From Klebsiella oxytoca (GTDB lineage Bacteria > Pseudomonadota > Gammaproteobacteria > Enterobacterales > Enterobacteriaceae), in contig NZ_CP046115.1 in NCBI RefSeq assembly GCF_009707385.1, positions 4,588,001 through 4,652,000 of the forward strand: a DNA stretch of 64,000 nt, in the 5' to 3' direction. The translations under genes were made by a program, and so were the position numbers. Positions 25,269 through 35,544 of the stretch are shown one piece after another. Position 1 is the stretch's first letter. Every line of letters begins with the position of its first letter. Below the pieces are notes generated by a model, which made no database searches, had not been told where the DNA came from, and saw only the letters and a list, made by a program, of their open reading frames with translations.

Positions 25269-25364
25269 CTTTGCTCCTTCTCTGCTGCGGGATAAGCTGT
25301 CAGAGATAGTAAAGGTATATTTAAAATTAAGAAGCGTGATTTATCATATTTCAGATTCAGGTAA

Positions 25365-25401
25365 TAAAAAAAGAGCCGACTTATATCAATAAATCGGCTC
25401 T
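25365..25401 (-). terminator. Rho-independent terminator of speA
   Basis: AGAGCCGA (25372-25379) pairs with TCGGCTCT (25394-25401). On the minus strand seven T follow. It lies 19 bases after the speA stop and insulates speA from the lipoprotein gene. Confidence 0.85.
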
Positions 25402-25419
25402 CAAGCAGAATACTCTTAA

Positions 25420-27396
25420 TTACTCATCTTCGAGATAAGTATATCCGTATAAACCCGCTTCGAACTCTTCAAGGAACTGCTGCTGCAGGGCTGCATCCAG
25501 ATCCGTCTTTTTCACCTGATCGCGGAACTGGGTCAGCAGCGTGTTCGGATCCAGCTGTACATACTGCAGCATATCCGCAACGGTGTCCCCTTCATCCGAC
25601 AGCTCAACTTCGACGCTGCCGTCAGGGAACACAAACACATCCACAGCTTCCGTATCGCCGAACAGATTATGCATGTTGCCGAGGATCTCCTGGTAGGCAC
25701 CCACCATAAAGAAGCCCAGCATCGGCGGATTTTCGGGATCGTATTCCGGCATCGGCATGGTGGTGGCAATACCATCGCCGTCTACATAGTGATCAATCGC
25801 GCCATCGGAGTCGCAGGTGATATCCAGCAGCACCGCGCGGCGTTCCGGCACCATATTCAGCCCTTCCAGCGGCATCACCGGGAATAGCTGATCGATACCC
25901 CATGCATCCGGCATCGACTGGAACAGCGAGAAGTTGACATAAATCTTGTCCGCCATGCGCTCCTGCAGTTCATCGATAATCGGACGATGCGCGCGGTTGC
26001 TCGGATCGAGCTGTTTCTGCACTTCATGACACATATTCAGGTACAGCTGCTCGGCCCAGGCCCGCTCCTGAAGATTAAAGATGCCGGAAGAGTAGCCAAT
26101 GTGAATATCGTGAAGATCCATCTGGCTGTCGTGCAGCCATTCGCGCAGCGAACGGCGGTTGCCGGTTTCCTGCATCTCCAGCCAGGTTTCCCACATGCTT
26201 TGCAGCGGACGCGCGGCGTCCTCCGCTGGCGGCGTCGCTTCGGTATATTCGTTACGCTCAACGCCGATAATATTCGATACCAGTACGGTGTGGTGCGCAG
26301 TAACCGCGCGTCCGGACTCGGTAATCACCGTTGGATGCGGTAGGCCGTTCTCTTCGCAGGCATCGCCAATCGCCCAGATAATGTTGTTGGCGTATTCATT
26401 CAGGCCGTAGTTCACCGAACAATCTGACTGCGAACGCGTGCCTTCGTAGTCAACGCCAAGACCACCGCCAACGTCGAAGCACTGAATGTTCACGCCCAGC
26501 TTATGCAGTTCAACGTAGAAACGCGCGGATTCACGTACGCCGGTGGCGATATCGCGAATATTGGCCATCTGTGAGCCAAGGTGGAAGTGCAACAGCTGCA
26601 GGCTATCCAGATGCCCGGCGGAGCGAAGAATTTCAACCAGTTGTAAAACCTGCGTTGCCGCGAGGCCAAATTTTGATTTCTCGCCGCCGGAGGACTGCCA
26701 CTTACCGGAGCCCTGCGAAGCCAGACGCGCGCGCACGCCAAGACGCGGCACCACGTTCAGCCGCTCGGCTTCTTCCAGTACGATGGCGATTTCCGACATT
26801 TTCTCGATGACCAGATAGACCTTATGGCCCATCTTTTCACCCACCAGCGCCAGGCGGATATATTCACGGTCTTTATAGCCGTTACACACAATCACGCTGC
26901 GGGTCATACCGGCGTGCGCCAGTACCGCCATCAGCTCCGCCTTAGAACCAGCCTCCAGACCCAGCGGCTCGCCGGAATGGATAAGAGACTCAATCACCCG
27001 GCGATGCTGGTTAACCTTAATTGGATACACCAGGAAGTAGTCGCCGTTATAACCATAAGACTCACGCGCGCGTTTAAAGGCGGCGTTAATTGAACGCAGG
27101 CGGTGCTGCAAAATCTGCGGGAAGCAGAACAGTGCGGGCAGACGCTGCCCCTGAGCTTCACGCGCTTTCACCAGCTCGGCAAGGTCAACGCGCGCTTCCG
27201 GAACGTCAGGATCCGGGCAGACGCTGATATGGCCCAGTTCGTTAACGTCGTAGTAGTTATTACCCCACCAGGCAATATTGTAAGTACGTAGCATCTTGCT
27301 GGCTTCCTGGGAGCTCATCGCAACCTCCTGCATGGAACGTAGTACACCGTGATCGCCTGCTGACGAAGGCGAAGACAAAGACATGTCGTCAGACAT
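25420..27396 (-). CDS. speA: Biosynthetic arginine decarboxylase
   Basis: PLP- and magnesium-dependent decarboxylation of arginine to agmatine, the substrate of SpeB; located in the cytosol/periplasm in E. coli. The start [14 protein letters not shown] gives 658 residues, the E. coli length; an ATG four codons upstream is less likely. PLP lysine lies in [12 protein letters not shown] near 127. HFHLGSQ and [13 protein letters not shown] belong to the alanine-racemase-like barrel, and the C-terminal domain has [15 protein letters not shown]. The short gene yqgB lies immediately upstream. The segment around residue 395 ([11 protein letters not shown]) is the main departure from the E. coli sequence, as expected of a loop. 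Confidence 0.98.
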   Translation of the reverse strand: MSDDMSLSSPSSAGDHGVLRSMQEVAMSSQEASKMLRTYNIAWWGNNYYDVNELGHISVCPDPDVPEARVDLAELVKAREAQGQRLPALFCFPQILQHRLRSINAAFKRARESYGYNGDYFLVYPIKVNQHRRVIESLIHSGEPLGLEAGSKAELMAVLAHAGMTRSVIVCNGYKDREYIRLALVGEKMGHKVYLVIEKMSEIAIVLEEAERLNVVPRLGVRARLASQGSGKWQSSGGEKSKFGLAATQVLQLVEILRSAGHLDSLQLLHFHLGSQMANIRDIATGVRESARFYVELHKLGVNIQCFDVGGGLGVDYEGTRSQSDCSVNYGLNEYANNIIWAIGDACEENGLPHPTVITESGRAVTAHHTVLVSNIIGVERNEYTEATPPAEDAARPLQSMWETWLEMQETGNRRSLREWLHDSQMDLHDIHIGYSSGIFNLQERAWAEQLYLNMCHEVQKQLDPSNRAHRPIIDELQERMADKIYVNFSLFQSMPDAWGIDQLFPVMPLEGLNMVPERRAVLLDITCDSDGAIDHYVDGDGIATTMPMPEYDPENPPMLGFFMVGAYQEILGNMHNLFGDTEAVDVFVFPDGSVEVELSDEGDTVADMLQYVQLDPNTLLTQFRDQVKKTDLDAALQQQFLEEFEAGLYGYTYLEDE

Positions 27397-27404
27397 AGCG
27401 AACC

Positions 27405-27536
27405 TCAAATTTTAGTAACAAGTGTAAAACAGTTGACTACTATCGCAATCCGAAGAAGCGATAACAACCCATAAACAGTCCGAAATCCCAGCAGATAGTG
27501 CTGATCTTGCGGCTGCGCGACCGGTTTCTTATTCAT
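27405..27536 (-). CDS. yqgB: YqgB small protein
   Basis: A 43-residue protein beginning [19 protein letters not shown] and ending [11 protein letters not shown], which corresponds to E. coli YqgB in length, ends and position just before speA (8 bases apart). The middle is hydrophobic ([13 protein letters not shown]), so a membrane-associated or aggregation-prone peptide is possible. A longer reading frame extends 17 codons upstream but lacks homology. YqgB of E. coli has been linked to acid or stress phenotypes, but its molecular role is unknown. It could also act as a translated leader for speA. Confidence 0.75.
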   Translation of the reverse strand: MNKKPVAQPQDQHYLLGFRTVYGLLSLLRIAIVVNCFTLVTKI

Positions 27537-27770
27537 ATCATCGTAAAACACGTACCCGAGCGGAGTATGACAGCCCGGAGAAACCACGAGAAAACCCTTG
27601 CGATGGCAAGAGCGCCCTTGTTCAGTTTTCCAGTCGCCTGCCGGCCCGGGAATCCTGAGAAGCGCCGAGATGGGTAGAACATCGGCTGGCGTGCATGAGA
27701 GAGATGCAGGTTGTGGGATAGTGACGCGCGACGGAACGACGCGACGAATCAGGCGAAAAACGTGGGTTCA

Positions 27771-28040
27771 TTATCTGGTATCACCTCCACACTGCCCCGG
27801 TACGGGCCAGCGACAAGCCAAAGCTATACATTCCGAACAGCCAGCAAAAATGCCGCCGCGGGATTCTGTAAATACAGACTGCTTAACCCGGCTGGAAGTG
27901 GCGTCACGAGGTGCAAGCCCGTGCGCTTTTTTAATGAGCCGCGCGCGGCGTTTTATACCGATAAGCAGGTTAAAAAGCAAAATAAAAATATGCGTGTTGC
28001 CGCACGTTGTCAGGAAAAATTGCCACCACCTCTTTTCCAT
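27771..28040 (-). CDS. Possible YqgD-like small membrane protein
   Basis: An 89-residue frame from the ATG at 28040: a hydrophobic segment (WWQFFLTTCGNTHIFILLFNLLIG, read as one membrane helix) followed by a basic stretch IKRRARLIKK and a Cys-containing tail (FAGCSECIALACRWPVPGQC). E. coli has a small inner-membrane protein gene, yqgD (83 codons), in the same place and orientation between yqgB and metK. I cannot confirm sequence identity from memory. The ribosome site is weak. The rest of the 27537-28095 gap shows no better candidate; a 164-codon frame on the plus strand has no recognisable features. Confidence 0.4.
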   Translation of the reverse strand: MEKRWWQFFLTTCGNTHIFILLFNLLIGIKRRARLIKKAHGLAPRDATSSRVKQSVFTESRGGIFAGCSECIALACRWPVPGQCGGDTR

Positions 28041-28095
28041 AAATGCGACGAATATCAAAAAAGGCTGGAAATGGTATCAAGAACTGCCATAAAAT

Positions 28096-28119
28096 AGCCG
28101 TCCAGAAGTTAATCCATCT
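28096..28119. promoter_or_regulatory. MetJ operator candidate (three tandem met boxes)
   Basis: Three adjacent 8-mers, AGCCGTCC, AGAAGTTA and ATCCATCT, resemble the met-box consensus AGACGTCT at 5-6 positions each. MetJ binds such tandem boxes and represses metK in E. coli. The array lies about 120 bases before the metK start. Confidence 0.6.
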
Positions 28120-28238
28120 ATACTGATTAACACTCAGACTGCTCGTGTCACTACCTGCAAGCTTTGGTAGAGTCATCCGTCAAAGCCATTCTACACAACA
28201 GTATGAGCTACCCGAATCGTCCACAGGTGAAATAAAAC

Positions 28239-29393
28239 ATGGCAAAACACCTCTTTACGTCAGAGTCCGTATCAGAAGGGCATCCCGACAAAATTGCTGA
28301 CCAAATCTCCGACGCCGTGCTGGATGCAATCCTCGAACAGGATCCGAAAGCGCGCGTAGCATGTGAAACCTATGTCAAAACCGGCATGGTTCTTGTTGGC
28401 GGTGAGATCACCACCAGCGCATGGGTTGATATCGAAGAGATCACCCGTAATACGGTCCGTGAAATTGGCTACGTGCATTCCGATATGGGCTTTGATGCCA
28501 ACTCCTGCGCGGTGCTGAGCGCCATCGGTAAACAGTCTCCGGACATCAACCAGGGCGTTGACCGTGCCGACCCGTTGGAACAGGGCGCGGGCGACCAGGG
28601 CCTGATGTTTGGCTATGCCACCAATGAAACCGACGTGCTGATGCCTGCACCTATCACCTATGCTCACCGCCTGGTGCAGCGTCAGGCTGAAGTGCGTAAA
28701 AACGGCACCCTGCCGTGGCTGCGTCCGGATGCGAAAAGCCAGGTTACTTTCCAGTATGATGACGGCAAAATCGTGGGTATTGACGCGGTAGTCCTGTCGA
28801 CCCAGCACGCTGAGAATATTGACCAGAAATCACTGCAGGAAGCGGTGATGGAAGAGATCATCAAGCCGGTTCTGCCGACCGAGTGGCTGAACAGCGCAAC
28901 AAAATTCTTTATCAACCCGACCGGCCGTTTTGTTATCGGCGGGCCAATGGGCGACTGCGGCCTGACCGGACGTAAAATCATCGTTGATACCTACGGCGGC
29001 ATGGCTCGTCACGGCGGCGGCGCGTTCTCTGGTAAAGATCCGTCTAAAGTGGACCGTTCAGCGGCCTACGCGGCGCGCTATGTAGCGAAAAACATCGTAG
29101 CTGCTGGCCTGGCTGACCGTTGTGAAATTCAGGTTTCCTACGCCATCGGCGTCGCGGAGCCAACGTCAATCATGGTTGAAACCTTCGGCACCGAAAAAGT
29201 CCCTTCCGAACAGCTAACCCTGCTGGTGCGTGAGTTCTTTGACCTGCGTCCGTATGGCCTGATTCAGATGCTGGATCTGCTGCACCCGATCTACAAAGAG
29301 ACGGCGGCTTACGGTCACTTTGGTCGCGAACATTTCCCATGGGAAAAAACCGACAAAGCAGCCCAGCTGCGCGAAGCGGCCGGCCTGAAGTAA
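28239..29393 (+). CDS. metK: S-adenosylmethionine synthase
   Basis: Makes S-adenosylmethionine from methionine and ATP; cytosolic tetramer, essential. The 384 residues equal E. coli MetK. Visible signatures are [22 protein letters not shown] at the N-terminus, the hexapeptide GAGDQG at about 116-121, the glycine-rich [19 protein letters not shown], and the C-terminal HFGRE. S-adenosylmethionine also feeds aminopropyl groups into polyamine synthesis, a link to speA/speB/speC nearby. Upstream met boxes suggest repression by MetJ; a terminator follows the stop. Confidence 0.98.
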   Translation: MAKHLFTSESVSEGHPDKIADQISDAVLDAILEQDPKARVACETYVKTGMVLVGGEITTSAWVDIEEITRNTVREIGYVHSDMGFDANSCAVLSAIGKQSPDINQGVDRADPLEQGAGDQGLMFGYATNETDVLMPAPITYAHRLVQRQAEVRKNGTLPWLRPDAKSQVTFQYDDGKIVGIDAVVLSTQHAENIDQKSLQEAVMEEIIKPVLPTEWLNSATKFFINPTGRFVIGGPMGDCGLTGRKIIVDTYGGMARHGGGAFSGKDPSKVDRSAAYAARYVAKNIVAAGLADRCEIQVSYAIGVAEPTSIMVETFGTEKVPSEQLTLLVREFFDLRPYGLIQMLDLLHPIYKETAAYGHFGREHFPWEKTDKAAQLREAAGLK

Positions 29394-29412
29394 ACTCCCT
29401 CTCCCCGCTTTC

Positions 29413-29440
29413 AAGGCCAGCTTAATGCTGGCCTTTTGCT
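29413..29440 (+). terminator. Rho-independent terminator of metK
   Basis: AAGGCCAGC (29413-29421) and GCTGGCCTT (29427-29435) form a stem with a 5-base loop followed by a TTTTGCTTTT tract. Confidence 0.85.
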
Positions 29441-29486
29441 TTTCATGTCCGTCAGTTTCTCCCGTCTCTTTCACCAAAAACGCTTA

Positions 29487-29502
29487 ATGGAAGCGATTAC
29501 AT
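29487..29502. promoter_or_regulatory. GalR/GalS operator candidate, upstream site of galP
   Basis: ATGGAAGCGATTACAT fits the core of the GalR consensus GTGKAANCGNTTNCAC, missing only the outermost bases. It lies about 180 bases before the closer site. The E. coli galP gene is controlled by GalR and GalS through two such operators. Confidence 0.7.
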
Positions 29503-29669
29503 AGCATGCAGAGCAAACATGCCCTTCTTATACGCACAAAATGTAATAACCCCTCACTTTGTTACACAACATTTCAGTAAAGTCTGATTAGCGCTTTTCA
29601 TTTACTCAACTAAAATCAATTAATAGCCTGATTTAAATAGGATTATAGCAATTACGTTTCTTTACTCTA

Positions 29670-29685
29670 GTGTAACCGATTACAC
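29670..29685. promoter_or_regulatory. GalR/GalS operator, promoter-proximal site of galP
   Basis: GTGTAACCGATTACAC matches the consensus GTGKAANCGNTTNCAC at every position and is nearly a perfect palindrome. It ends 83 bases before the galP start. Confidence 0.85.
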
Positions 29686-29768
29686 AGTCGTGATTGTTAT
29701 CACATTTTTTTATTACGTATTTACCTACCCTAAGCATCGACAAAATCAATAATTCAACCGGAGGCGTT

Positions 29769-31163
29769 ATGCCTGACAACAAAAAACAAGGGTGTTCTAA
29801 CAAGACAATGACGTTTTTTGTCTGCTTCCTCGCCGCACTGGCTGGCCTGCTTTTCGGCCTGGATATCGGTGTTATTGCGGGTGCCTTACCCTTTATTGCT
29901 GACGAATTTCAAATTAGTGCCCACACCCAGGAATGGGTCGTCAGCTCCATGATGTTCGGCGCCGCCGTCGGCGCGGTCGGCAGCGGCTGGCTCTCCTTCA
30001 AACTCGGGCGTAAAAAAAGCCTGATGATTGGCGCCATCCTGTTCGTTGCCGGTTCGCTGTTTTCCGCGGCCGCACCGAACGTTGAGGTCCTGCTGATTTC
30101 GCGCGTGCTGCTTGGCCTGGCCGTTGGTGTCGCTTCCTACACCGCCCCGCTATATCTGTCTGAAATTGCGCCAGAAAAAATTCGCGGCAGCATGATTTCG
30201 ATGTATCAGCTGATGATCACCATTGGGATTCTCGGCGCCTATCTTTCCGATACGGCTTTCAGCTACAGCGGCGCATGGCGCTGGATGCTGGGAGTGATTA
30301 TTATCCCGGCGGTCCTGCTGCTGATTGGCGTTGTCTTCCTCCCGGACAGCCCGCGCTGGTTTGCCGCTAAGCGTCGCTTTGTCGATGCTGAACGCGTCCT
30401 GCTGCGTCTGCGTGACACCAGCGCCGAAGCGAAACGCGAGCTGGATGAGATTCGCGAAAGCCTGAAAGTTAAGCAGTCCGGCTGGTCGCTATTTAAAGAA
30501 AATAGCAACTTCCGCCGCGCGGTATTCCTCGGCATCCTGCTGCAGGTGATGCAACAGTTCACCGGTATGAACGTCATCATGTACTACGCGCCGAAGATTT
30601 TTGAACTGGCGGGCTATGCCAACACCACCGAACAGATGTGGGGTACCGTTATCGTTGGTTTGACCAACGTTCTGGCGACCTTTATCGCCATCGGGCTGGT
30701 CGACCGCTGGGGTCGTAAGCCGACGCTGATCCTTGGCTTTATCGTCATGGCGCTCGGCATGGGCGTTCTGGGCAGCATGATGCATATCGGCATTCACTCC
30801 GCGGCGGCGCAGTACTTTGCCGTGCTGATGCTGCTGATGTTTATCGTCGGCTTTGCGATGAGCGCCGGTCCGCTGATTTGGGTGCTGTGCTCGGAAATCC
30901 AGCCGCTGAAAGGACGTGATTTTGGTATCACCTGCTCGACGGCCACCAACTGGATTGCCAATATGATCGTCGGCGCAACGTTCCTTACGATGCTGAACTC
31001 GCTGGGCAGCGCCAACACCTTCTGGGTCTATGGCGGCCTGAACGTCCTGTTCATCTTCCTGACCCTGTGGCTGATTCCGGAAACCAAAAACGTTTCGCTG
31101 GAGCATATCGAACGTAATCTGATGAAAGGCCGCAAGCTGCGCGAAATCGGCGCGCGCGACTAG
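29769..31163 (+). CDS. galP: Galactose:proton symporter
   Basis: Inner-membrane MFS sugar porter importing galactose and glucose with protons. The ATG at 29769 follows a GGAGG site and gives [22 protein letters not shown], 464 residues as in E. coli; an upstream frame of 25 codons runs through the promoter region and is rejected. Sugar-porter marks include [13 protein letters not shown] after helix 2, LPDSPRWFA after helix 6, [17 protein letters not shown] in helix 7, DRWGRKP, and LIPETKN at the end of helix 12. Two GalR-type operators lie upstream. Confidence 0.96.
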   Translation: MPDNKKQGCSNKTMTFFVCFLAALAGLLFGLDIGVIAGALPFIADEFQISAHTQEWVVSSMMFGAAVGAVGSGWLSFKLGRKKSLMIGAILFVAGSLFSAAAPNVEVLLISRVLLGLAVGVASYTAPLYLSEIAPEKIRGSMISMYQLMITIGILGAYLSDTAFSYSGAWRWMLGVIIIPAVLLLIGVVFLPDSPRWFAAKRRFVDAERVLLRLRDTSAEAKRELDEIRESLKVKQSGWSLFKENSNFRRAVFLGILLQVMQQFTGMNVIMYYAPKIFELAGYANTTEQMWGTVIVGLTNVLATFIAIGLVDRWGRKPTLILGFIVMALGMGVLGSMMHIGIHSAAAQYFAVLMLLMFIVGFAMSAGPLIWVLCSEIQPLKGRDFGITCSTATNWIANMIVGATFLTMLNSLGSANTFWVYGGLNVLFIFLTLWLIPETKNVSLEHIERNLMKGRKLREIGARD

Positions 31164-31171
31164 ACTGACGC

Positions 31172-31200
31172 GCTTCCTCCCTCCCGGGAGGAAGCTTCTT
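31172..31200 (+). terminator. Hairpin after galP
   Basis: GCTTCCTC (31172-31179) pairs with GAGGAAGC (31188-31195) and is followed by TTCTTCTTG. The T-tract is interrupted, so termination may be moderate. Confidence 0.6.
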
Positions 31201-31238
31201 CTTGCTCTCCTCATCCTGGCGCACTATTCTCTGGCGCT

Positions 31239-31739
31239 ATGAAAACACCCCGAATTCCTATTGCCCTTCAACAGGCCGTTATGCGCAGCCTGCGCGAGAA
31301 TCTGGCCAAAGCGAACCTCAAGCTGGGACGAAATTACCCGGAACCGGCGCTGGTTTATCAGCAGCGGGGAACCTCCGCCGGTACCGCCTGGCTGGAAAAA
31401 AATGAGATCCGCCTTAATCCGGTACTGCTGCAGGAAAACCAGCAGGCTTTTATCGATGAGGTCGTGCCGCATGAGCTTGCCCATCTGCTGGTATGGAAAC
31501 ACTTTGGCCGCGTCCCACCCCACGGTAAAGAGTGGAAATGGATGATGGAAAGCGTGCTGGGCGTTCCGGCGCTGCGTACCCATCGCTTCGAACTCGATTC
31601 AGTACGTAAAAATACCTTCCCTTACCGCTGCCAGTGTCAGCAGCACCAGCTTACCGTCCGCCGTCACAATCGCGTAGTGCGCGGTGAGGCCACCTATCGC
31701 TGCGTGCGCTGCGGCGATGTTCTGGTGGCAGAAAAGTAA
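31239..31739 (+). CDS. sprT: SprT family zinc metalloprotease-like protein
   Basis: A 166-residue cytosolic protein close to E. coli SprT (165 residues). It carries [13 protein letters not shown] (zinc-protease HExxH) and a C-terminal zinc ribbon with CQCQQH and CVRCG. Members of the SprT/Spartan family cleave DNA-protein crosslinks in eukaryotes; the bacterial role is not settled. It starts 76 bases after galP and is followed at 94 bases by endA, as in E. coli. Confidence 0.93.
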   Translation: MKTPRIPIALQQAVMRSLRENLAKANLKLGRNYPEPALVYQQRGTSAGTAWLEKNEIRLNPVLLQENQQAFIDEVVPHELAHLLVWKHFGRVPPHGKEWKWMMESVLGVPALRTHRFELDSVRKNTFPYRCQCQQHQLTVRRHNRVVRGEATYRCVRCGDVLVAEK

Positions 31740-31833
31740 TCTGCGGAAATAATTGGAAATTTTCTGATCTGACTGATTGCGTCGGACAACCACATTCGTT
31801 ACGTTGCGGGCTCGTTTTGACACGGAGTTAACG

Positions 31834-32541
31834 ATGTCCCGAATTTATATTTTTGCTGCCGCGTTTCTCAGCATGACGGCGTGCGCCCCGCTTGCAGCGG
31901 AAGGAATCAACAGTTTTTCCCAGGCCAAGACCGCTGGCGTCAAGGTCAATGCCGACGCCCCCGGCGATTTTTACTGCGGCTGTAAAATCAACTGGCAGGG
32001 AAAAAAGGGGGTTATCGACCTGGAATCTTGTGGCTATAAAGTGCGTAAAAATGAAAACCGCGCCAGCCGGGTTGAGTGGGAACACGTGGTTCCGGCATGG
32101 CAGTTTGGCCATCAGCGCCAGTGCTGGCAGGATGGCGGGCGGAAAAACTGCGCCAAGGATCCGGAGTACCGCAAAATGGAAAGCGATATGCATAACCTGC
32201 AGCCGGCGGTCGGCGAGGTTAACGGCGATCGCGCTAACTTTATGTACAGCCAGTGGAACGGCGGTGAAGGTCAGTACGGCCAGTGCGCGATGAAAGTCGA
32301 TTTCAAAGAAAAGGTCGCTGAGCCGCCAATTCGCGCCCGGGGTTCTATCGCCCGCACCTACTTCTATATGCGCGACCGCTACCAGCTCAATCTTTCCCGC
32401 CAGCAAACCCAGCTGTTTAACGCCTGGGATAAACTTTACCCGGTAACGACCTGGGAGTGCGAACGCGACGCGCGTATCGCCAAAATCCAGGGCAACCATA
32501 ATCCTTACGTCCTCCAGGCTTGCCAGGCGCAAAAGAGCTAA
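31834..32541 (+). CDS. endA: Periplasmic endonuclease I
   Basis: Non-specific double-strand DNA endonuclease of the periplasm. The start [14 protein letters not shown] follows a GGAG site and gives 235 residues as in E. coli; it encodes a signal peptide ending near PLAAEG. An upstream ATG 19 codons away would disrupt the signal. The nuclease core is [26 protein letters not shown], with catalytic His in the His-Me finger. Paired cysteines ([17 protein letters not shown]) probably form disulphides. Confidence 0.95.
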   Translation: MSRIYIFAAAFLSMTACAPLAAEGINSFSQAKTAGVKVNADAPGDFYCGCKINWQGKKGVIDLESCGYKVRKNENRASRVEWEHVVPAWQFGHQRQCWQDGGRKNCAKDPEYRKMESDMHNLQPAVGEVNGDRANFMYSQWNGGEGQYGQCAMKVDFKEKVAEPPIRARGSIARTYFYMRDRYQLNLSRQQTQLFNAWDKLYPVTTWECERDARIAKIQGNHNPYVLQACQAQKS

Positions 32542-32632
32542 CCTACACTAGCGGCAATTGTTAATTTGCAGTTTCGTTCTTCCCCCAACGATGGGGGAAG
32601 ACAGTATCTGCGCGAAGAACGGAATATCAAGT

Positions 32633-33364
32633 ATGCGCATTCCTCGTATCCATCACCCGGAGCCTATTACAACGGGTAGCCAGATAGCTCTCTCTGACGA
32701 CGCGGCCAATCATGTCGGTCGCGTTTTACGTATGGGGAAAGGCCAGGCAATTGAGCTTTTTGACGGCAGCAATCAGGTCTTTGAGGCGGTCATTGTCGAA
32801 GCAGGTAAGAAAAATGTTCTGGTTGAAGTACAGAGCAGCAAAATTGATAACCGTGAGTCCCCCCTGCATATCCATTTAGGCCAGGTGATGTCCCGTGGCG
32901 AAAAAATGGAATTCACCATCCAGAAATCGATCGAACTTGGTGTAAGCCTCATAACGCCACTGTTTTCCGAGCGCTGTGGCGTTAAACTGGATGCTGAGCG
33001 TTTGCAGAAGAAGATCCAGCAGTGGCAAAAAATCGCTATTGCCGCCTGCGAGCAAAGCGGCCGCAACGTGGTGCCAGAAATTCGTCCGGCAATGCAGCTC
33101 GAAGCCTGGTGCGCGGAACAAGACGAGGGGCTGAAGCTCAATTTACACCCACGCGCCAGCGCCAGCATCAACACGCTGCCGCTGCCGGTCGAACGTATCC
33201 GGCTGCTGATTGGCCCGGAAGGCGGTCTGTCTGCGGAAGAGATTGCAATGACCGCTCGCTACCAGTTTACTGATATTCTGTTGGGCCCGCGCGTTCTGCG
33301 TACAGAAACAACTGCGCTCACTGCCATTACCGCCCTGCAGGTGCGTTTTGGCGACTTAGGTTGA
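32633..33364 (+). CDS. rsmE: 16S rRNA m3U1498 methyltransferase
   Basis: SPOUT-fold methyltransferase that modifies U1498 of 16S rRNA. The start [12 protein letters not shown] gives 243 residues, the E. coli length; the reading frame extends 25 codons upstream with no homology. The knotted SAM site shows [14 protein letters not shown] and [16 protein letters not shown], and the N-terminal PUA-like domain has [12 protein letters not shown]. It lies 20 bases before gshB and is probably cotranscribed with it. Confidence 0.95.
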   Translation: MRIPRIHHPEPITTGSQIALSDDAANHVGRVLRMGKGQAIELFDGSNQVFEAVIVEAGKKNVLVEVQSSKIDNRESPLHIHLGQVMSRGEKMEFTIQKSIELGVSLITPLFSERCGVKLDAERLQKKIQQWQKIAIAACEQSGRNVVPEIRPAMQLEAWCAEQDEGLKLNLHPRASASINTLPLPVERIRLLIGPEGGLSAEEIAMTARYQFTDILLGPRVLRTETTALTAITALQVRFGDLG

Positions 33365-33384
33365 AGCGTTAACGGAGAAGAACA

Positions 33385-34332
33385 ATGATTAAGCTCGGCA
33401 TCGTGATGGACCCCATCGCAACCATCAACATCAAGAAAGACACCAGCTTCGCCATGTTGCTGGAAGCGCAGCGTCGCGGCTATGAACTCCATTACATGGA
33501 GATGAACGATCTGTACTTAATCAACGGTGAAGCCCGCGCCCATACGCGTAAGCTGAGCGTCGAGCAGAACTACGACAAATGGTACGAATTCACCGGCGAG
33601 CAGGATCTGCCGCTGGCGGACCTCGACGTTATTTTGATGCGCAAGGATCCGCCATTCGATACCGAGTTTATCTACGCGACCTACATCCTTGAGCGCGCCG
33701 AAGAGAAAGGCACGCTTATCGTCAACAAACCGCAGAGCCTGCGCGATTGTAACGAAAAGCTGTTTACCGCCTGGTTCTCCGATCTGACTCCGGAGACGCT
33801 GGTTACCCGCAACAAAGCCCAGCTGAAAACCTTCTGGGAAAAACATGGCGATATCATCCTCAAGCCGCTGGACGGTATGGGTGGCGCGTCAATTTTCCGC
33901 GTTAAGGAAGGTGACCCGAACCTCGGCGTGATTACCGAGACCCTGACCGAGCTGGGTAGCCGCTACTGTATGGCGCAGAACTATCTGCCCGCCATTAAAG
34001 ACGGTGATAAGCGCGTGCTGGTGGTGGACGGCGAGCCGGTTCCTTACTGCCTGGCCCGTATCCCGCAGGGCGGTGAAACCCGCGGTAACCTTGCGGCCGG
34101 CGGTCGCGGCGAAGCGCGTCCGCTGACCGAAAGCGACTGGGCCATCGCTCGCCGGGTTGGCCCGACCCTGAAGGCCAAAGGCTTAATCTTCGTCGGGCTG
34201 GATATCATCGGCGATCGCCTGACGGAAATTAACGTCACCAGCCCAACCTGCGTTCGTGAAATCGAAGCCGCCTTCCCGATTTCCATCACCGGGATGCTGA
34301 TGGACGCCATCGAGAAGCGCCTCAATAAATAA
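33385..34332 (+). CDS. gshB: Glutathione synthetase
   Basis: ATP-grasp ligase joining gamma-glutamylcysteine and glycine to give glutathione; cytosolic tetramer. The 315 residues agree with E. coli GshB (316). Visible are MRKDPPFDTEFIY, ILKPLDGMGGASIFR (ATP lid region) and VGLDIIGDRLTEINVTSPT near the C-terminus. A hairpin without a T-run (arms CAGGCTAC at 34342 and GTAGCCTG at 34363) lies just after the stop. Confidence 0.97.
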   Translation: MIKLGIVMDPIATINIKKDTSFAMLLEAQRRGYELHYMEMNDLYLINGEARAHTRKLSVEQNYDKWYEFTGEQDLPLADLDVILMRKDPPFDTEFIYATYILERAEEKGTLIVNKPQSLRDCNEKLFTAWFSDLTPETLVTRNKAQLKTFWEKHGDIILKPLDGMGGASIFRVKEGDPNLGVITETLTELGSRYCMAQNYLPAIKDGDKRVLVVDGEPVPYCLARIPQGGETRGNLAAGGRGEARPLTESDWAIARRVGPTLKAKGLIFVGLDIIGDRLTEINVTSPTCVREIEAAFPISITGMLMDAIEKRLNK

Positions 34333-34508
34333 AGCGCTCATCAGGCTACGGGTTAAGCACCTGTAGCCTGCAGCGAGCTCAGAAAATTCACTTTCGGATT
34401 CAGACAGGCTGCGCCCATGCTGCCTGCAAGATAAAGTGAATCGACACTCTCTTGCTTTACCCGCATACTGGGTGCTGCTTTTTTGAACCAGGAACAGAAC
34501 CTCTGACA

Positions 34509-35072
34509 ATGAATTTACAGCATCACTTTCTAATTGCCATGCCTGCTCTCCAGGATCCGATGTTCCGCCGCTCGGTCGTCTATATCTGCGAGTATAATGA
34601 CGACGGCGCCATGGGCATCATTATCAATAAGCCGATGGAAAATCTGCAGGTTGAAGGGATTCTGGAGAAGTTAAAAATCACGCCTGAGCCGCGCAATCCC
34701 GAGATCCGCCTGGATAAACCGGTGATGGTTGGCGGCCCGCTGGCCGAGGACCGGGGTTTTATACTGCATTCGCCGCCGTCTGACTTTTCTTCCAGTATTC
34801 GTATTTCCGACAATACGGTGATTACAACCTCCCGTGACGTTCTGGAAACGCTGGGTACGGATAAGCAGCCGGCCAACGTACTGGTTGCCCTGGGCTACGC
34901 CTCATGGGAAAAAGGCCAGCTGGAGCAAGAAATACTGGATAACGCCTGGCTCACCGCGCCTGCCGACCAGAATATCTTGTTCAGCACGCCGATAGCCGAC
35001 CGCTGGCGCGATGCCGCGAAGCTCATTGGTATCGATATTGTGACCATGCCGGCCGAAGCGGGGCATGCATAA
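34509..35072 (+). CDS. yqgE: YqgE (UPF0301/AlgH family) protein
   Basis: A 187-residue cytosolic protein almost identical to E. coli YqgE. The start [19 protein letters not shown] is chosen over an upstream ATG that adds 19 unrelated residues. Family marks are [26 protein letters not shown] and [14 protein letters not shown]. The Pseudomonas homologue AlgH affects alginate gene expression, but no biochemical activity is established. Its stop overlaps the ruvX start by one base, so the two are translationally coupled. Confidence 0.93.
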   Translation: MNLQHHFLIAMPALQDPMFRRSVVYICEYNDDGAMGIIINKPMENLQVEGILEKLKITPEPRNPEIRLDKPVMVGGPLAEDRGFILHSPPSDFSSSIRISDNTVITTSRDVLETLGTDKQPANVLVALGYASWEKGQLEQEILDNAWLTAPADQNILFSTPIADRWRDAAKLIGIDIVTMPAEAGHA

Positions 35073-35488
35073 TGAGCGGCACTTTTTTAGGCTTTGATTT
35101 CGGAACCAAAAGTATTGGCGTCGCCGTTGGGCAGCGCATCACCGGTACCGCCCGTCCTCTCACCGCGCTTAAAGCCCAGGACGGTAAGCCCGACTGGAAC
35201 GTTATCGAGAAACTACTCAAAGAGTGGCAGCCTGAAGCGGTAATTGTCGGCCTGCCGCTTAATATGGACGGTACGGAACAACCGCTAACCGCGCGGGCGC
35301 GTAATTTCGCGAATAAAATCCATGGCCGTTTTGGCGTGCAGATCGTTCTGCACGATGAACGCCTGAGCACGGTTGAAGCCAGGGCCGGGTTATTCGAACA
35401 CGGCGGATTCCGCGCGCTGAATAAAGGCAGCGTTGATTCAGCTTCAGCTGTCATTATTCTGGAAAGCTATTTCGAGCAGGGTTACTGA
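35072..35488 (+). CDS. ruvX: Holliday-junction resolvase-like / pre-16S rRNA nuclease YqgF
   Basis: A 138-residue RNase H-fold protein (E. coli YqgF/RuvX, same length), associated with 5' processing of 16S rRNA. Active-site carboxylates fall in [15 protein letters not shown] near residue 8, in a later [10 protein letters not shown] stretch and in [13 protein letters not shown] near the C-terminus. It overlaps yqgE by one base and ends at a hairpin shared with the convergent CsgD-like gene. Confidence 0.94.
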   Translation: MSGTFLGFDFGTKSIGVAVGQRITGTARPLTALKAQDGKPDWNVIEKLLKEWQPEAVIVGLPLNMDGTEQPLTARARNFANKIHGRFGVQIVLHDERLSTVEARAGLFEHGGFRALNKGSVDSASAVIILESYFEQGY

Positions 35489-35493
35489 ACCTC

Positions 35494-35537
35494 AATGATG
35501 GCGCCATACAAACGACGGCAGGCGCCATCATTATGTT
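35494..35537. terminator. Bidirectional terminator between ruvX and the CsgD-like gene
   Basis: AATGATGGCGCC (35494-35505) and GGCGCCATCATT (35521-35532) form a perfect 12-bp stem flanked by A/T-rich sequence on both sides, between convergent genes. Confidence 0.75.
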
Positions 35538-35544
35538 TTACTCT

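Noticed and set aside
27598..28092. 164-codon plus-strand frame upstream of metK
   Set aside because: Low-complexity Arg/Pro-rich translation without ribosome site; it covers the met boxes region and opposes a better small membrane-protein candidate.
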